DNA from: Clostridiaceae bacterium
Lineage (GTDB): Bacteria > Bacillota > Clostridia > DSM-8532
DNA length: 64,000 nucleotides
NCBI GenBank assembly: GCA_012521705.1
Contig: JAAYLX010000057.1
Coordinates: forward strand, 1 to 64,000
Reading direction: 5' to 3'
Shown in pieces: positions 36,129-47,260 of this stretch (position 1 is the first letter of the stretch; every line of letters starts with the position of its first letter). Below the pieces are notes generated by a model. It had not been told where the DNA came from. It worked only from the letters and a program-made list of their open reading frames with translations, and ran no database searches. Made by a program: the position numbers and the translations under genes.

Positions 36129-37880
36129 TTAATCATCCTGTAATGCATCATATCCTTCTTCACCGGTACTTATCTTTATAACATTTTCAACATCGTAAAT
36201 AAAGATTTTGCCATCTCCCATTTTCCCTGTGTACAACGCTCTCTTTACTGTTTCCACTACCGTTTCGACAGGTATCTTACACACTACTATATCAATCTGA
36301 ACTTTTGGAAGTAGTCTTGTTTTGACAGGCGCACCGCGGTAGTACTCCTCATGTCCTTTCTGCATGCCGTAACCAAGAACATTCGTGACTGTAAGACCTG
36401 TGATGCCAATTTTGTCAAGGGCGTTCTGGAGCTGTGTCATCTTTTCCTGATTGGTTATAATGGTGACTTTTGTCATCTTAGGTCCGGTGCGGGTCACATT
36501 GATTATTGAAGTCGGAGTCTCAGGAGAAACATTATGGAAAGAAGGAGTTGTAGGTTCAAGCGGACTTATTTCAGTTATTCTGTCCCCGTTACCGTTGTCA
36601 GTAGCCATAATAGGAGCCACAATGGCAAAATCAGGATAAGCGGAGTTACCGTGTTCTCCGATATCAAGACCCTGAATTTCCTCCTCAAGACTGACACGGA
36701 TGCCGATGGTCTTATGAAGAATAAACCACACAAGGGCTGAAGCTGCAAACACGAATACTCCAACTGCAACAATACCGATTATTTCTGCCCAAAGTAATGA
36801 AAGACCTCCGCCGAAGAACAGGCCGTTGACTTCGGAAAGGCTGGTTACACCTTCCTGGGCGAAAAGTCCCACACATAATGTGCCGAAAATGCCGCAGACC
36901 AGGTGTACTGAGGTGGCACCGACGGGGTCATCAATCTTTTTTCTGTCAAAAAAGAGTACTGCGAACACAACGATAATACCCGCTATCGCACCAATAATAA
37001 GTGAACTTGTAACGCTTACATAGGCGCAGCTTCCGGTGATTCCGACAAGACCGGCAAGACAGCCATTTATGGTCATGCCAAGATCGGGTTTGCCAATAAA
37101 GATCCAGGAAGTAGCGGTAGCAGTGAGTACAGCAGCAATGGCGGCTGTATTTGTGGTCATAAAAATATGTGCGACATCGCCTGGATTCTGGAAACTCATT
37201 GTGGAACCGGGATTAAAGCCAAACCACCCAAGCCAGAGAACGAACAGCCCTATAACTGCCAGAGACATGTTATGACCCGGTATAGCCTTTGGTTTTCCGT
37301 CTTTATCATATTTTCCGTAACGTGGACCAAGTATAATGGCTCCTGACAGAGCAGCCCAGCCACCCACCGAGTGGACGACGGTATCACCTGCAAAATCCAG
37401 GAATCCAAGATTCGCAAGCCAGCCGCCACCCCATATCCAGTGACCGACTATGGGGTAGATGACAAGGGTCAGAGCGAAGGAAAACACTATAAATGCTATG
37501 TATTTAACGCGTTCTGCAACCGCACCCGATACAATGGTTGCTGCAGTTCCGCAGAATACCAGCTGGAAAAAGAATTTTCCCCAGAACGGGACGTCCGAAG
37601 TCAATGTATCTTTATAAAAGTCTAAACTGGAGTTGTTCAGGATAAAAAGTTGCTGGGTTCCGACAAACGGATTGTCTCCGCCAAACATAAGACCCCAGCC
37701 AAGGATCATGAAGCCGAGGGAGGAAACCGCAAATACAATAAAGTTCTTTGACAGGATGTTGACGGTGTTTTTTGATCTGGCAAATCCAGATTCAACCGCT
37801 GCAAAACCGAGGTTCATAAAAAACACCAGCACGGCTGCAAACATCACCCAAAAGGTATCAACTATCATAGTGGTAGTCAT
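36129..37880 (-). CDS. amt: Ammonium transporter fused to a P-II signalling domain
   Basis: 583 residues. The first ~420 form an Amt/Rh channel of 11-12 membrane helices with GHWIWGGGWL, the AGDTVVHSVGGW signature and pore histidines. A ~45-residue linker joins a full C-terminal P-II (GlnK/GlnB) domain (about 469-583) with the T-loop GYGMQKGHEEYYRGA and the KIFIYDVENVIKI and TGEEG motifs. P-II normally docks on Amt as a separate trimer to block it; here it is tethered. At the position of the modified Tyr51 (E. coli) there is Val, so uridylylation is unlikely. Start ATG has AAGGAGGAGAG. A structured leader precedes it. Confidence 0.88.
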   Translation of the reverse strand: MTTTMIVDTFWVMFAAVLVFFMNLGFAAVESGFARSKNTVNILSKNFIVFAVSSLGFMILGWGLMFGGDNPFVGTQQLFILNNSSLDFYKDTLTSDVPFWGKFFFQLVFCGTAATIVSGAVAERVKYIAFIVFSFALTLVIYPIVGHWIWGGGWLANLGFLDFAGDTVVHSVGGWAALSGAIILGPRYGKYDKDGKPKAIPGHNMSLAVIGLFVLWLGWFGFNPGSTMSFQNPGDVAHIFMTTNTAAIAAVLTATATSWIFIGKPDLGMTINGCLAGLVGITGSCAYVSVTSSLIIGAIAGIIVVFAVLFFDRKKIDDPVGATSVHLVCGIFGTLCVGLFAQEGVTSLSEVNGLFFGGGLSLLWAEIIGIVAVGVFVFAASALVWFILHKTIGIRVSLEEEIQGLDIGEHGNSAYPDFAIVAPIMATDNGNGDRITEISPLEPTTPSFHNVSPETPTSIINVTRTGPKMTKVTIITNQEKMTQLQNALDKIGITGLTVTNVLGYGMQKGHEEYYRGAPVKTRLLPKVQIDIVVCKIPVETVVETVKRALYTGKMGDGKIFIYDVENVIKISTGEEGYDALQDD

Positions 37881-37904
37881 AATTCTCTCCTCCTTGAAAA
37901 AATT

Positions 37905-37946
37905 AAGGCGTGTATTTTATTGAGACATCAATAAAACACACGCCTT
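37905..37946 (-). terminator. Leader hairpin with terminator features just upstream of amt
   Basis: An 18-bp stem with one mismatch (37905-37922 with 37929-37946) and a 6-base loop is followed on the minus strand by AATTTTTTC and then directly by the amt ribosome site. It is placed to act as an attenuator of amt. Confidence 0.65.
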
Positions 37947-38088
37947 TGTGCGCAATAAGTTCTGATTATTAATTTTAAACTTTTACGAGTTAATTGGCTG
38001 CCGGGTGGAGCTCCATGTGAAAAATCCCACTTCCGGGAAGCCCGGCATATCACTCAATATAATATTTACCTTTAACCCATAAAACAAA

Positions 38089-38124
38089 CAAAGGCGATGT
38101 TGGCTTTCGCCAGCAGCGCCTTTG
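38089..38124 (-). terminator. First leader hairpin upstream of amt / end of atp operon
   Basis: CAAAGGCG/CGCCTTTG outer stem with an inner TGGC/GCCA stem capped by GAAA, followed on the minus strand by TTTGTTTT. It lies just downstream of the amt promoter, so it may serve both as atp operon terminator and as part of the amt leader. Confidence 0.55.
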
Positions 38125-38137
38125 CTATTTGTACCAT

Positions 38138-38166
38138 ATAATAACTAAATCCGGTTTGTTTGTCAA
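38138..38166 (-). promoter_or_regulatory. Sigma-A promoter of amt
   Basis: On the minus strand TTGACA (38161-38166) and TATTAT (38138-38143) with a 17-bp spacer. Predicted start near 38130 gives a ~250-base leader before the amt ATG containing two strong hairpins. Confidence 0.7.
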
Positions 38167-38216
38167 TACAAAAATCAAGTAAAATTTTTCACCAAAATTC
38201 GTACATCATTTTTTGC

Positions 38217-38639
38217 TTAGTCAAGGTTATATCTCTTTTTTACTTTTAACCTGGACATTGCACGGGCCATTGCTGCTTTGGACTGGTAGTATTCCGTCAT
38301 GCTTCGGCGCTGGCGAATTCTCTCCTGAGCGCGTTCCAGGGCCGCCTGAGCGCGTCTGGTATCTATCTCTTCTGGCCATTCAACCGTATGGGAAAGAATA
38401 ATAGTCCTGTCGGGGAGCACTTCCATAAAACCTTCGTTGATGGCTGCTTCTTTCCACTTTCCGTTCTGTTTTATCTTAAGTGTACCAATGGCAATTGAAG
38501 CAACCATAGGAAGGTGCCCTTTCATAACACCCAATTCACCATCCAGACTGTCCACTATAATCATTTCAACGTTTCCCTGAAAAAAGGTTCTTTCAGGAGT
38601 TATTACTTCGAGATAAAATTCGCTGGCCACAAATACCAT
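38217..38639 (-). CDS. atpC: ATP synthase F1 subunit epsilon
   Basis: 140 residues. Beta-sandwich with [18 protein letters not shown] and [13 protein letters not shown], then the C-terminal two-helix region ([19 protein letters not shown]). It sits on the rotor with gamma and inhibits ATP hydrolysis. Last gene of the atp operon; its ATG is one base from the atpD stop. Confidence 0.92.
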   Translation of the reverse strand: MVFVASEFYLEVITPERTFFQGNVEMIIVDSLDGELGVMKGHLPMVASIAIGTLKIKQNGKWKEAAINEGFMEVLPDRTIILSHTVEWPEEIDTRRAQAALERAQERIRQRRSMTEYYQSKAAMARAMSRLKVKKRYNLD

Positions 38640-38640
38640 C

Positions 38641-40937
<2,297 letters not shown>

Positions 40938-40950
40938 ATATTACACCTGT

Positions 40951-42732
40951 TTACTTTAAAAATAACCGCTTGAAATCTTTAACCGCATCTTCAATGCGGG
41001 TCATTTCGGCTTCAGTTATGTCCTCGGTTTCCCTTATGTTGTCTACCATGTCCATATGATACCGGTCAATATAGTCAATAAACTGCTGTTTGAAGTCCCT
41101 GATCTTGTTAACCGGTACGTCCAGAAGCAATTTACGGGAGGCCGCATACAGAAGGATAACCTGATGAGCCATATCCAGTGGCTGATATTGCTCCTGCTTC
41201 AATATTTCGGTAATTCTTTCACCTTGGGCGAGAAGTTCCTGGGTGGATTGATCCAGCTCCGAACCAAACTGTGAGAAAACCTGAAGTTCACGGTACTGTG
41301 CCAATTCCAGACGCAGGGTACCTGAAACTCTTGCCATTGCCCTGGTCTGTGCTGCCTTACCGACCCGGGAAACAGATAAACCAACATTTACTGCAGGACG
41401 AATACCGGCAAAAAACAGTTCATCCTCCAAGAAAAGCTGCCCATCGGTAATGGATATAATATTTGTAGGAATATATCCTGAAATATCACCGGCCTGTGTT
41501 TCAACAATGGGTAACGCCGTCATTGAGCCGCCGCCATTTTCCTTGTTCAATTTGGCCGAACGTTCCAGAAGCCTTGAATGAAGATAGAAAATATCTCCGG
41601 GATATGCTTCTCTTCCGGGTGGGCGCCTTAATAGCAATGACAGGGTTCTGTAGGCTATGGCATGCTTGGATAGGTCATCATAGACAATTAGGACATCCTT
41701 TCCGTTTTGCATGAAATATTCGCCCATGGCGCATCCTGTATAAGGCGCAATATACTGCATTGGAGCAGAGTCGCTGGCTGTAGCCGATACAACAATGGTA
41801 TAATCCATAGCACCTGTGCGTCTCAAAGTATTAATCACCTGGGAAACAGTAGACGCTTTTTGGCCGATGGCAACATAGATACAGATTACTCCGGTATCCT
41901 TCTGATTAAGTATTGTGTCCAAAGCAATAGCAGTCTTACCGGTTTGCCTGTCTCCAATAATCAACTGGCGCTGACCCCTTCCAATGGGAATCATTGAGTC
42001 AATTGCCAATAAACCGGTTTGCATTGGCTGGTTTACCGCTTCCCTCTCATATATGCCGGGAGCTTTCTGCTCGATCTCCCTGTACTGTGTAGCATGGATA
42101 TTGCCTTTTCCGTCCAATGGCTGTCCCAGAGGGTTGACCACTCTTCCCAGAAGTCCTTCACCAACCGGGACCTGGACAACTTGTCCTGTGCTGTATACCA
42201 TTGTTCCTTCTGAAACAGAATTCTGGTAATTAAGCAGAACTATACCTACAGTATCTTTTTCAAGGTTGAAGGCTATTCCGAATGCGTTCCCTTCAAACCT
42301 GAGAAGTTCTCCATATTTGCAGTTTTTTAGGCCGCTGGCCAAAACCACTCCGTCACCTGAACGAATTACACGGCCTACATTTTCAATACCGGGTTTCTGA
42401 TCAAATTCCTGGATCTTGCTTCGGATAAAATCTCCGACAGAATCTAAAGCGATATCATCATGGGAATGAATTCCGATCCCCATATTGATTTCGCCTTTTT
42501 TCAGGCCCAAAAGATGGCTTTTCATTCTGCTAAGCTGTCCAAATATGCTTCCATCATAGACTTTATCGCCTATGGATACAATGATACCGCCTATGATCTC
42601 AGGCTTGACCTTTAAGTCAAGTTTGACTTTTTTGCCATACAGTTCGGAGAACTTGTTTTCAATTTGTACTATTTCATCCTGTTCAAGCGGATAAGCAGAC
42701 CACAAGACTCCGGTTTCTATATTTTCTGTCAC
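40951..42732 (-). CDS. atpA: ATP synthase fusion: delta C-terminal domain + complete alpha subunit
   Basis: 593 residues, about 90 longer than usual alpha. Residues ~15-76 align with the C-terminal domain of delta (AtpH): [19 protein letters not shown] and [17 protein letters not shown] follow the E. coli delta end (RKVKLNCKI, then VIDGSVRGRLERL). Alpha proper starts near residue 90 ([17 protein letters not shown]) with Walker A GDRQTGKT at 260-267 and the [17 protein letters not shown] region. The N-terminal six-helix domain of delta, which binds the top of F1, is missing and no separate atpH exists between atpF and this gene. GTG start overlaps the atpF stop (GTGA), so the fusion is coupled to b-subunit translation. 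Confidence 0.92.
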   Translation of the reverse strand: MTENIETGVLWSAYPLEQDEIVQIENKFSELYGKKVKLDLKVKPEIIGGIIVSIGDKVYDGSIFGQLSRMKSHLLGLKKGEINMGIGIHSHDDIALDSVGDFIRSKIQEFDQKPGIENVGRVIRSGDGVVLASGLKNCKYGELLRFEGNAFGIAFNLEKDTVGIVLLNYQNSVSEGTMVYSTGQVVQVPVGEGLLGRVVNPLGQPLDGKGNIHATQYREIEQKAPGIYEREAVNQPMQTGLLAIDSMIPIGRGQRQLIIGDRQTGKTAIALDTILNQKDTGVICIYVAIGQKASTVSQVINTLRRTGAMDYTIVVSATASDSAPMQYIAPYTGCAMGEYFMQNGKDVLIVYDDLSKHAIAYRTLSLLLRRPPGREAYPGDIFYLHSRLLERSAKLNKENGGGSMTALPIVETQAGDISGYIPTNIISITDGQLFLEDELFFAGIRPAVNVGLSVSRVGKAAQTRAMARVSGTLRLELAQYRELQVFSQFGSELDQSTQELLAQGERITEILKQEQYQPLDMAHQVILLYAASRKLLLDVPVNKIRDFKQQFIDYIDRYHMDMVDNIRETEDITEAEMTRIEDAVKDFKRLFLK

Positions 42733-43211
42733 TTCAATTCCACCTTCTCAAGGAATTTGTCAATAATCTCTTTATTCTCTTCAGCGGTAACATTGTTTGT
42801 TATTATTCTGGAAGCAATTTCAACAGCCAGTGAAGCAGCCTTATCTTTAAATGCCTCGATTGCCTGCATCCGCTCATTTTCAACTTTTTTCCTTGCTTGT
42901 TCTATTATTTCCTCGGCCTGCTTTTGCGCTTTTTCCTGAGCTTCTTTTATTCGCTCCTGTGCGGCTTTTTCAGCCTGCTCCGTAATAAGCTTTACCTGCT
43001 CACGCACATTTTCAAGCTCTTTTTCAGCCAATTTTTTATTGGTTTCAATTTCCTGCTGCATTTTTTCCAGTTCATCTTTTTTGGACTGGAATGCTTGGGT
43101 ACGCTTGTCAAGGAAGCCTTTAACAGGCTTGAACAGCAGCCACCTCAAAACAAAATACAGAACAACAAGGTTAATTATTTGGAAAATGAAGGTCCAAACA
43201 TACTCCTTCAT
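42729..43211 (-). CDS. atpF: ATP synthase F0 subunit b
   Basis: 160 residues: one N-terminal membrane helix ([20 protein letters not shown]) and a long charged coiled coil forming the peripheral stalk. It normally binds delta at its C-terminal end; here it must meet the fused delta domain. Normal length, so no b-delta fusion. Stop overlaps the GTG of the fused gene. Confidence 0.92.
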   Translation of the reverse strand: MKEYVWTFIFQIINLVVLYFVLRWLLFKPVKGFLDKRTQAFQSKKDELEKMQQEIETNKKLAEKELENVREQVKLITEQAEKAAQERIKEAQEKAQKQAEEIIEQARKKVENERMQAIEAFKDKAASLAVEIASRIITNNVTAEENKEIIDKFLEKVELK

Positions 43212-43265
43212 ATAAAGTTCACCATTTCCTTATTCATTCATTAATTCATAAAATATGTGTCTGAA

Positions 43266-43484
43266 TTATCTTGTAAAGATAATGAGCAATGCTGTTACGA
43301 ATCCGTAAATCGCGATTGATTCGGTCAATGCCAGACCCAACAGCAGAATCCTGTTAATCTGGTTTGCAGCTTCGGGTTGTCTTCCGGTTGCCTCAACAGC
43401 CTTTCCGGTAGCGATACCCATTCCTATTCCTGCTCCAAAGCCGGCCAATACAGCCAATCCGGCGCCAATAGCCGCTAATTCCAT
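43266..43484 (-). CDS. atpE: ATP synthase F0 subunit c
   Basis: 72 residues, two membrane helices joined by the RQPEA loop. The ion-binding glutamate is Glu55 in LTESIAIYGF. The glutamine of the Na+ type (one turn into helix 1, Q32 in Ilyobacter) is Met here, and Thr after ES is Ile, so proton coupling is favoured although Ser56 and Tyr60 are kept. GGGAGGTG upstream of the ATG. Confidence 0.93.
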   Translation of the reverse strand: MELAAIGAGLAVLAGFGAGIGMGIATGKAVEATGRQPEAANQINRILLLGLALTESIAIYGFVTALLIIFTR

Positions 43485-43524
43485 AATCTACACCTCCCGG
43501 TAAAAATAGTTTTAATATTCTCAC

Positions 43525-44202
43525 TTATTCTGTAGCTTCACCAATGAAAGCCAATGATAATGTGATAAAAATGAATGTCTGTATAAGTCCGTCAAACAGA
43601 ACAAAATAAAGTGACAAGAAGGATGGTACTACAACGGGTATCAGTTCACGCACCAGTTCCATTACAACCAGTCCACCCAGGATGTTTCCGAATAAACGGG
43701 AAGCAAGGGAGACGGGAATTGCCAGATCGGTGATGACTTTTACCGGGGCGATAACAGGCACAGGTTTCCCATAATCCTGTATTCTTCCCAGTAACCCCTT
43801 CTTTTTGATTCCATAGTAGTTTATAAGGACAAATGTAATAATTGAAAGCGCGAGAGTGATGACAATATAGGTCGTCGGAGGCCTTAGTCCCACAAGTTCA
43901 ATTATGTTGGCAAGACCAAGATAGAGTGCAAGAGTTCCTATATAGGGAGCAAGGCCATTACTGAATTCATGAACCGAGTCCCCGGTATATTTGTATATCC
44001 ATTCCACATAGAGCTCTATGATATTCTGGAAACCCCTTGGTATTTCATTGAACTTCGGCAAGCACCAAAACCTTATTATTACGGCGAAAATTATTAGACC
44101 GGCAACTACGACCCATGATACACACACGGCGTCGGTTACCGGTATTCCGCCTAAAATAGGGATTGTAAACCATACCTCGGGATTTATTTCAATAACTTTC
44201 AC
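43525..44202 (-). CDS. atpB: ATP synthase F0 subunit a
   Basis: 225 residues, five or six membrane helices. The essential arginine is in PVSLASRLFGNILGG and the last helix contains GLIQTFIFITLSLAFIGEA. Forms the ion half-channels against the c ring. GTG start with GGGAG upstream. Second gene of the operon. Confidence 0.92.
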   Translation of the reverse strand: MKVIEINPEVWFTIPILGGIPVTDAVCVSWVVVAGLIIFAVIIRFWCLPKFNEIPRGFQNIIELYVEWIYKYTGDSVHEFSNGLAPYIGTLALYLGLANIIELVGLRPPTTYIVITLALSIITFVLINYYGIKKKGLLGRIQDYGKPVPVIAPVKVITDLAIPVSLASRLFGNILGGLVVMELVRELIPVVVPSFLSLYFVLFDGLIQTFIFITLSLAFIGEATE

Positions 44203-44220
44203 TCAAATCACTCCCTGTTT

Positions 44221-44502
44221 TCATAAGGCCTTTTCATAACGCAGATTCTTCAGAATAATATATAAATGAATATAAAGTATGCTTCCGGCTCCCATCAGCA
44301 ACATCATTACAGTCGAATGCATTGCGGCTAATAACAAAACCACTAAAGTAATAATGGTTCTTGAAGTTATCAGCATCAGAAATCTGCTTTTAAAACTATC
44401 TGACCGTAGCAGTTGTCCTGTTAGCTTTTCTGTTAAATACATCAGCATCAGTTCCATAAAAAAACCACCGGCTATGCCGGTTAATATCTCGAAAACCTTC
44501 AA
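44221..44502 (-). CDS. AtpI-like small membrane protein heading the atp operon
   Basis: 93 residues with three or four hydrophobic helices, starting at TTG (44500-44502) with AAGGTGG 8 bases upstream. Position directly ahead of atpB matches atpI, a chaperone-like protein for c-ring assembly, but the sequence is too divergent for a firm call. Alternative starts inside the frame are poorer. Confidence 0.6.
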   Translation of the reverse strand: MKVFEILTGIAGGFFMELMLMYLTEKLTGQLLRSDSFKSRFLMLITSRTIITLVVLLLAAMHSTVMMLLMGAGSILYIHLYIILKNLRYEKAL

Positions 44503-44613
44503 GGTTTGCTACCACCTTTGTTATTCAGCTATCATGCTTCATTCTGCCTGACTCATAGCTTATTATGCATTCGTCGAACGTTAAAATATTCCACATGAAT
44601 CGTATAGAAATAA

Positions 44614-44642
44614 ATTATAAGAATTCGTAATTTAACTGTCAA
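44614..44642 (-). promoter_or_regulatory. Consensus sigma-A promoter of the atp operon
   Basis: On the minus strand TTGACA (44637-44642), 17-bp spacer, TATAAT (44614-44619): a perfect consensus, about 110 bases before the first operon gene. Confidence 0.85.
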
Positions 44643-44721
44643 TATTAGAAATTTGGATACTTTGCATTAAATTCTATATTATTCATCGTCATTTTGTATA
44701 AAGCTATTGCTGATCTATGGA

Positions 44722-44750
44722 TTGACAAAAAAATGTGACATTGATAAAAT
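44722..44750 (+). promoter_or_regulatory. Sigma-A promoter of the manganese-riboswitch transcript
   Basis: TTGACA (44722-44727), 17-bp spacer, TAAAAT (44745-44750), placing the start about ten bases before the riboswitch. Confidence 0.8.
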
Positions 44751-44759
44751 AACATCGAT

Positions 44760-44899
44760 TCTAAAAGGGAGTAGCTGTGGGAAACCGAGATAAGATCAAC
44801 ATACTGGAGAAATCCTGGTCTTATCTGCTTTAATGATTGTTAAAGTAAGCGAGACTTTTAGATTATCAGTACATGCCTGATAATCTAAAAGTCTTTTTT
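44760..44899 (+). promoter_or_regulatory. yybP-ykoY (Mn2+) riboswitch with terminator
   Basis: The conserved 5' block GGGAGTAGC, then GGGAAACCGA, and the second conserved block TCAACATACTGG are those of the yybP-ykoY manganese-sensing riboswitch, with pairing between ATAAGAT and GTCTTAT. It ends in a perfect 18-bp terminator stem (44852-44869 with 44877-44894) and a T run. Family knowledge: Mn2+ binding prevents terminator formation and turns on export. The downstream gene is an UPF0016 Mn exporter-type protein, in agreement. Confidence 0.85.
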
Positions 44900-44966
44900 A
44901 TTTGACATAAAGAAGGGAACTTTGTTCGAACAATAAGTGGGAATACATGAATAAGGGAGAGTCATC

Positions 44967-46115
44967 ATGATTCAAGAGATGATTAGGGCATTCTTATTAA
45001 TTTTTGTAGCAGAAATGGGGGACAAGACCCAAATATTAGCCATGGCATTTGCCACAAGATTCCCAGTGAGAAAAGTGCTTATGGGCATAGGCCTGGGAGC
45101 GTTTCTTAACCATGGTCTGGCAGTCGCTTTAGGAAGCTACTTGTCCCGAATGGTTCCGATCAACACCATACAGATGATAGCCGGCGCTGCATTTGTTGGA
45201 TTTGCCCTTTGGACACTGAAGCCTGAAAAAGAGGAAGATGACGAAAAAGAACCGGGATTTCAGTTTGGACCGACAGTTACGGTTGCATTTGCTTTCTTTT
45301 TAGGTGAACTTGGTGATAAGACTCAGCTTACGGCAATCACTCTGTCAGCGGATGCAAGGTATCCTTTAATGATCCTTGCAGGAACTGTTTCAGGTATGAT
45401 AGCAACCGGTGCTTTGGGAATTATAATCGGTAAAAAGTTAGGAGACAAGATTCCTGAATTGGGCATTAAAATACTGGCAGCTTCCATATTCATGTTCTTT
45501 GGACTTCAGAAACTGTATCAAACAGTGCCTGCCCAATTCTTAAGTATGTATATAGTAATTCCCTTTATATCTGTATTGGCGCTTATAGTATTTTTAATGA
45601 TAAACACATTAATTCGCAGAAAGCGCGCTGGAATCCAATCTGAGTTTCTTTCCAAATCAAAACTGCTTCATGATTATTATCTGCACATGAAAGAAGACCT
45701 GAATGATATTTGTCTGGGGCTTGAGCATTGCTGTGCTTGTCAGGGGAATCAGTGCCATATCGGGCAATCAAAAGAGATTATTCAGTCTGCATTGGTCAAT
45801 CAGAAGTACCATGAGTTACCACCTAATGCCGGGCCCAACAATCTGAATAAACCTTTTTCAAAAGAGAAAGTTTTAGACAGCCTGGTGGATACCCTTTGGT
45901 TAATCAATACTGTTAATGAAGAAGAGAACTTGACAAATGCTCACAGGATCAGAAATCAGATGGAAGAAATTTTACTGGGGAAACAGATAAGGGAATTTGA
46001 GAATATTGGGTCATACATCGAAGAAGTAAGAGAAATGGATGCGGAGTTATCCGATAAGATTGAAGACATGTTACGGATGAGAAAGCCAATGGATTGGAGT
46101 TCCAGACAGAAATAG
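44967..46115 (+). CDS. UPF0016/GDT1-family manganese exporter with C-terminal extension
   Basis: 382 residues. Six or seven membrane helices with the duplicated family motif EMGDKT (16-21) and ELGDKT (114-119), which bind the cation. Family members (MneA/MneP-like, TMEM165) export Mn2+ or Ca2+. Beyond residue ~220 is an unusual ~165-residue soluble extension with a cysteine-rich patch CCACQGNQCH (255-264) and acidic helices. Controlled by the manganese riboswitch just upstream. AGGGAGAG precedes the ATG. A terminator follows at 46222. Confidence 0.88.
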   Translation: MIQEMIRAFLLIFVAEMGDKTQILAMAFATRFPVRKVLMGIGLGAFLNHGLAVALGSYLSRMVPINTIQMIAGAAFVGFALWTLKPEKEEDDEKEPGFQFGPTVTVAFAFFLGELGDKTQLTAITLSADARYPLMILAGTVSGMIATGALGIIIGKKLGDKIPELGIKILAASIFMFFGLQKLYQTVPAQFLSMYIVIPFISVLALIVFLMINTLIRRKRAGIQSEFLSKSKLLHDYYLHMKEDLNDICLGLEHCCACQGNQCHIGQSKEIIQSALVNQKYHELPPNAGPNNLNKPFSKEKVLDSLVDTLWLINTVNEEENLTNAHRIRNQMEEILLGKQIREFENIGSYIEEVREMDAELSDKIEDMLRMRKPMDWSSRQK

Positions 46116-46221
46116 CCATGGCAGAAGAAGATAGGAACAAATTCTTAAAGATTTGAAAAAGAAGGAATGTGGAATAATATAAGTAATGATGAAATTAAAC
46201 AATTAAAAAAGGAGCGAAGAG

Positions 46222-46252
46222 CCTTCACGGATGATCCTGTGAAGGTTTTTTA
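46222..46252 (+). terminator. Terminator after the Mn exporter gene
   Basis: CCTTCAC/GTGAAGG 7-bp stem (46222-46245) followed by TTTTTTA. Confidence 0.82.
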
Positions 46253-46336
46253 TTCTTCAGATAAAGTTCAGATAACATACAATTGTGCTTCAGATTTGTG
46301 GTCTATCATTATATTATCCCGGGAAAAAGAGCGGGT

Positions 46337-46441
46337 ATGATGAGTCAGTCCCTGAGTAGATACGAACTGAAACATTATATTTATAACTACGATACATCCT
46401 TTATCCGGCTTGAAAAAAAGACCAGGAGAAAAGGAAATTGA
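46337..46441 (+). CDS. Possible 34-residue small protein
   Basis: In the 458-base gap between the Mn exporter and the response regulator, two tandem ATGs (46337, 46340) open 34 codons (MMSQSLSRYELKHYIYNYD and a basic end). The composition is protein-like, but the ribosome site (GAGCGGG) is poor. It may be a remnant. The rest of the gap shows nothing recognisable. Confidence 0.25.
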   Translation: MMSQSLSRYELKHYIYNYDTSFIRLEKKTRRKGN

Positions 46442-46573
46442 TTGATCAATAGTCGTAATACTTAATAGTTTTATGGCTTTCGGTCCGCTAATACTAACCG
46501 AAATTAGTGATATGATAGAATTAATGATCCTTATGTTTGGTTTTTTTGAATGTGAGGAGGGGGACGATTATAT

Positions 46574-47260
46574 ATGGCAAAAATCCTGATATGTGACGAT
46601 GAAGCAGGGCTTCGGACTGTGATAAAGAGATATGCCGTTTTTGAAGGCCATGAAGTTATGGAAGCCGGCGATGGCATGGAAGCTGTACAGCTATGCCGCA
46701 ATAACAATTTTGACATCATCATTATGGATATTATGATGCCGGAACTGGACGGTTTTTCAGCAGTAAAGGAAATCCGGAAGTTCTCGGATACTCCGATTAT
46801 CATGCTGTCTGCCCGGGGAGAGGAGTATGACAAGGTTCTGGGCTTTGAACTCGGTATTGATGATTATGTTGTAAAGCCGTTTTCGTCCAAAGAAATAATG
46901 CTCAGAATTAATGCCATCCTGCGAAGAGTTGGAAAGAGCAGGCAGGCAAAGTCGGATGACGAAGGCCATGTTATTTTTGAGAAGGAAGGGTTCAAGGCTG
47001 ATCTTACTGCATATAAAGTTTTCATAGACGGAAACGAAGTAGATCTGGCGCCAAAGGAGTATGACCTTTTGTTCTTTTTGATAAGAAATAACAATATTGC
47101 AGTTCCCCGGGAAAAGATAATGGCTGAAGTATGGGGATTTGACTACTTTGGCGATGACAGGACTTTGGATACGCATATAAAGCTGCTCAGAAAATCCCTG
47201 GGTCCCTATGCTCATTTCATTAAAACCTTGCGCGGGTTGGGGTATCGGTTCGATGGCTAA
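46574..47260 (+). CDS. OmpR-family response regulator
   Basis: 228 residues: receiver with ICDDEAG, phospho-acceptor Asp in IIMDIMMPE (about 52), Ser in MLSARGEE and Lys in VVKPFS; winged helix ending in TLRGLGYRF. GAGGAGGGGG upstream of the ATG. Overlaps the kinase gene by 8 bases. Confidence 0.88.
   Translation: MAKILICDDEAGLRTVIKRYAVFEGHEVMEAGDGMEAVQLCRNNNFDIIIMDIMMPELDGFSAVKEIRKFSDTPIIMLSARGEEYDKVLGFELGIDDYVVKPFSSKEIMLRINAILRRVGKSRQAKSDDEGHVIFEKEGFKADLTAYKVFIDGNEVDLAPKEYDLLFFLIRNNNIAVPREKIMAEVWGFDYFGDDRTLDTHIKLLRKSLGPYAHFIKTLRGLGYRFDG

Noticed and set aside
43266-43484. Na+-coupled ATP synthase
   Set aside because: Ser56 and Tyr60 are compatible, but the essential helix-1 glutamine is Met and the residue after ES is Ile, so proton coupling is more likely. 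Gene order also differs from N-ATPase operons.
45949-46140. Minus-strand frame opposite the end of the Mn exporter gene
   Set aside because: Shadow of the plus-strand coding sequence with no own signals.
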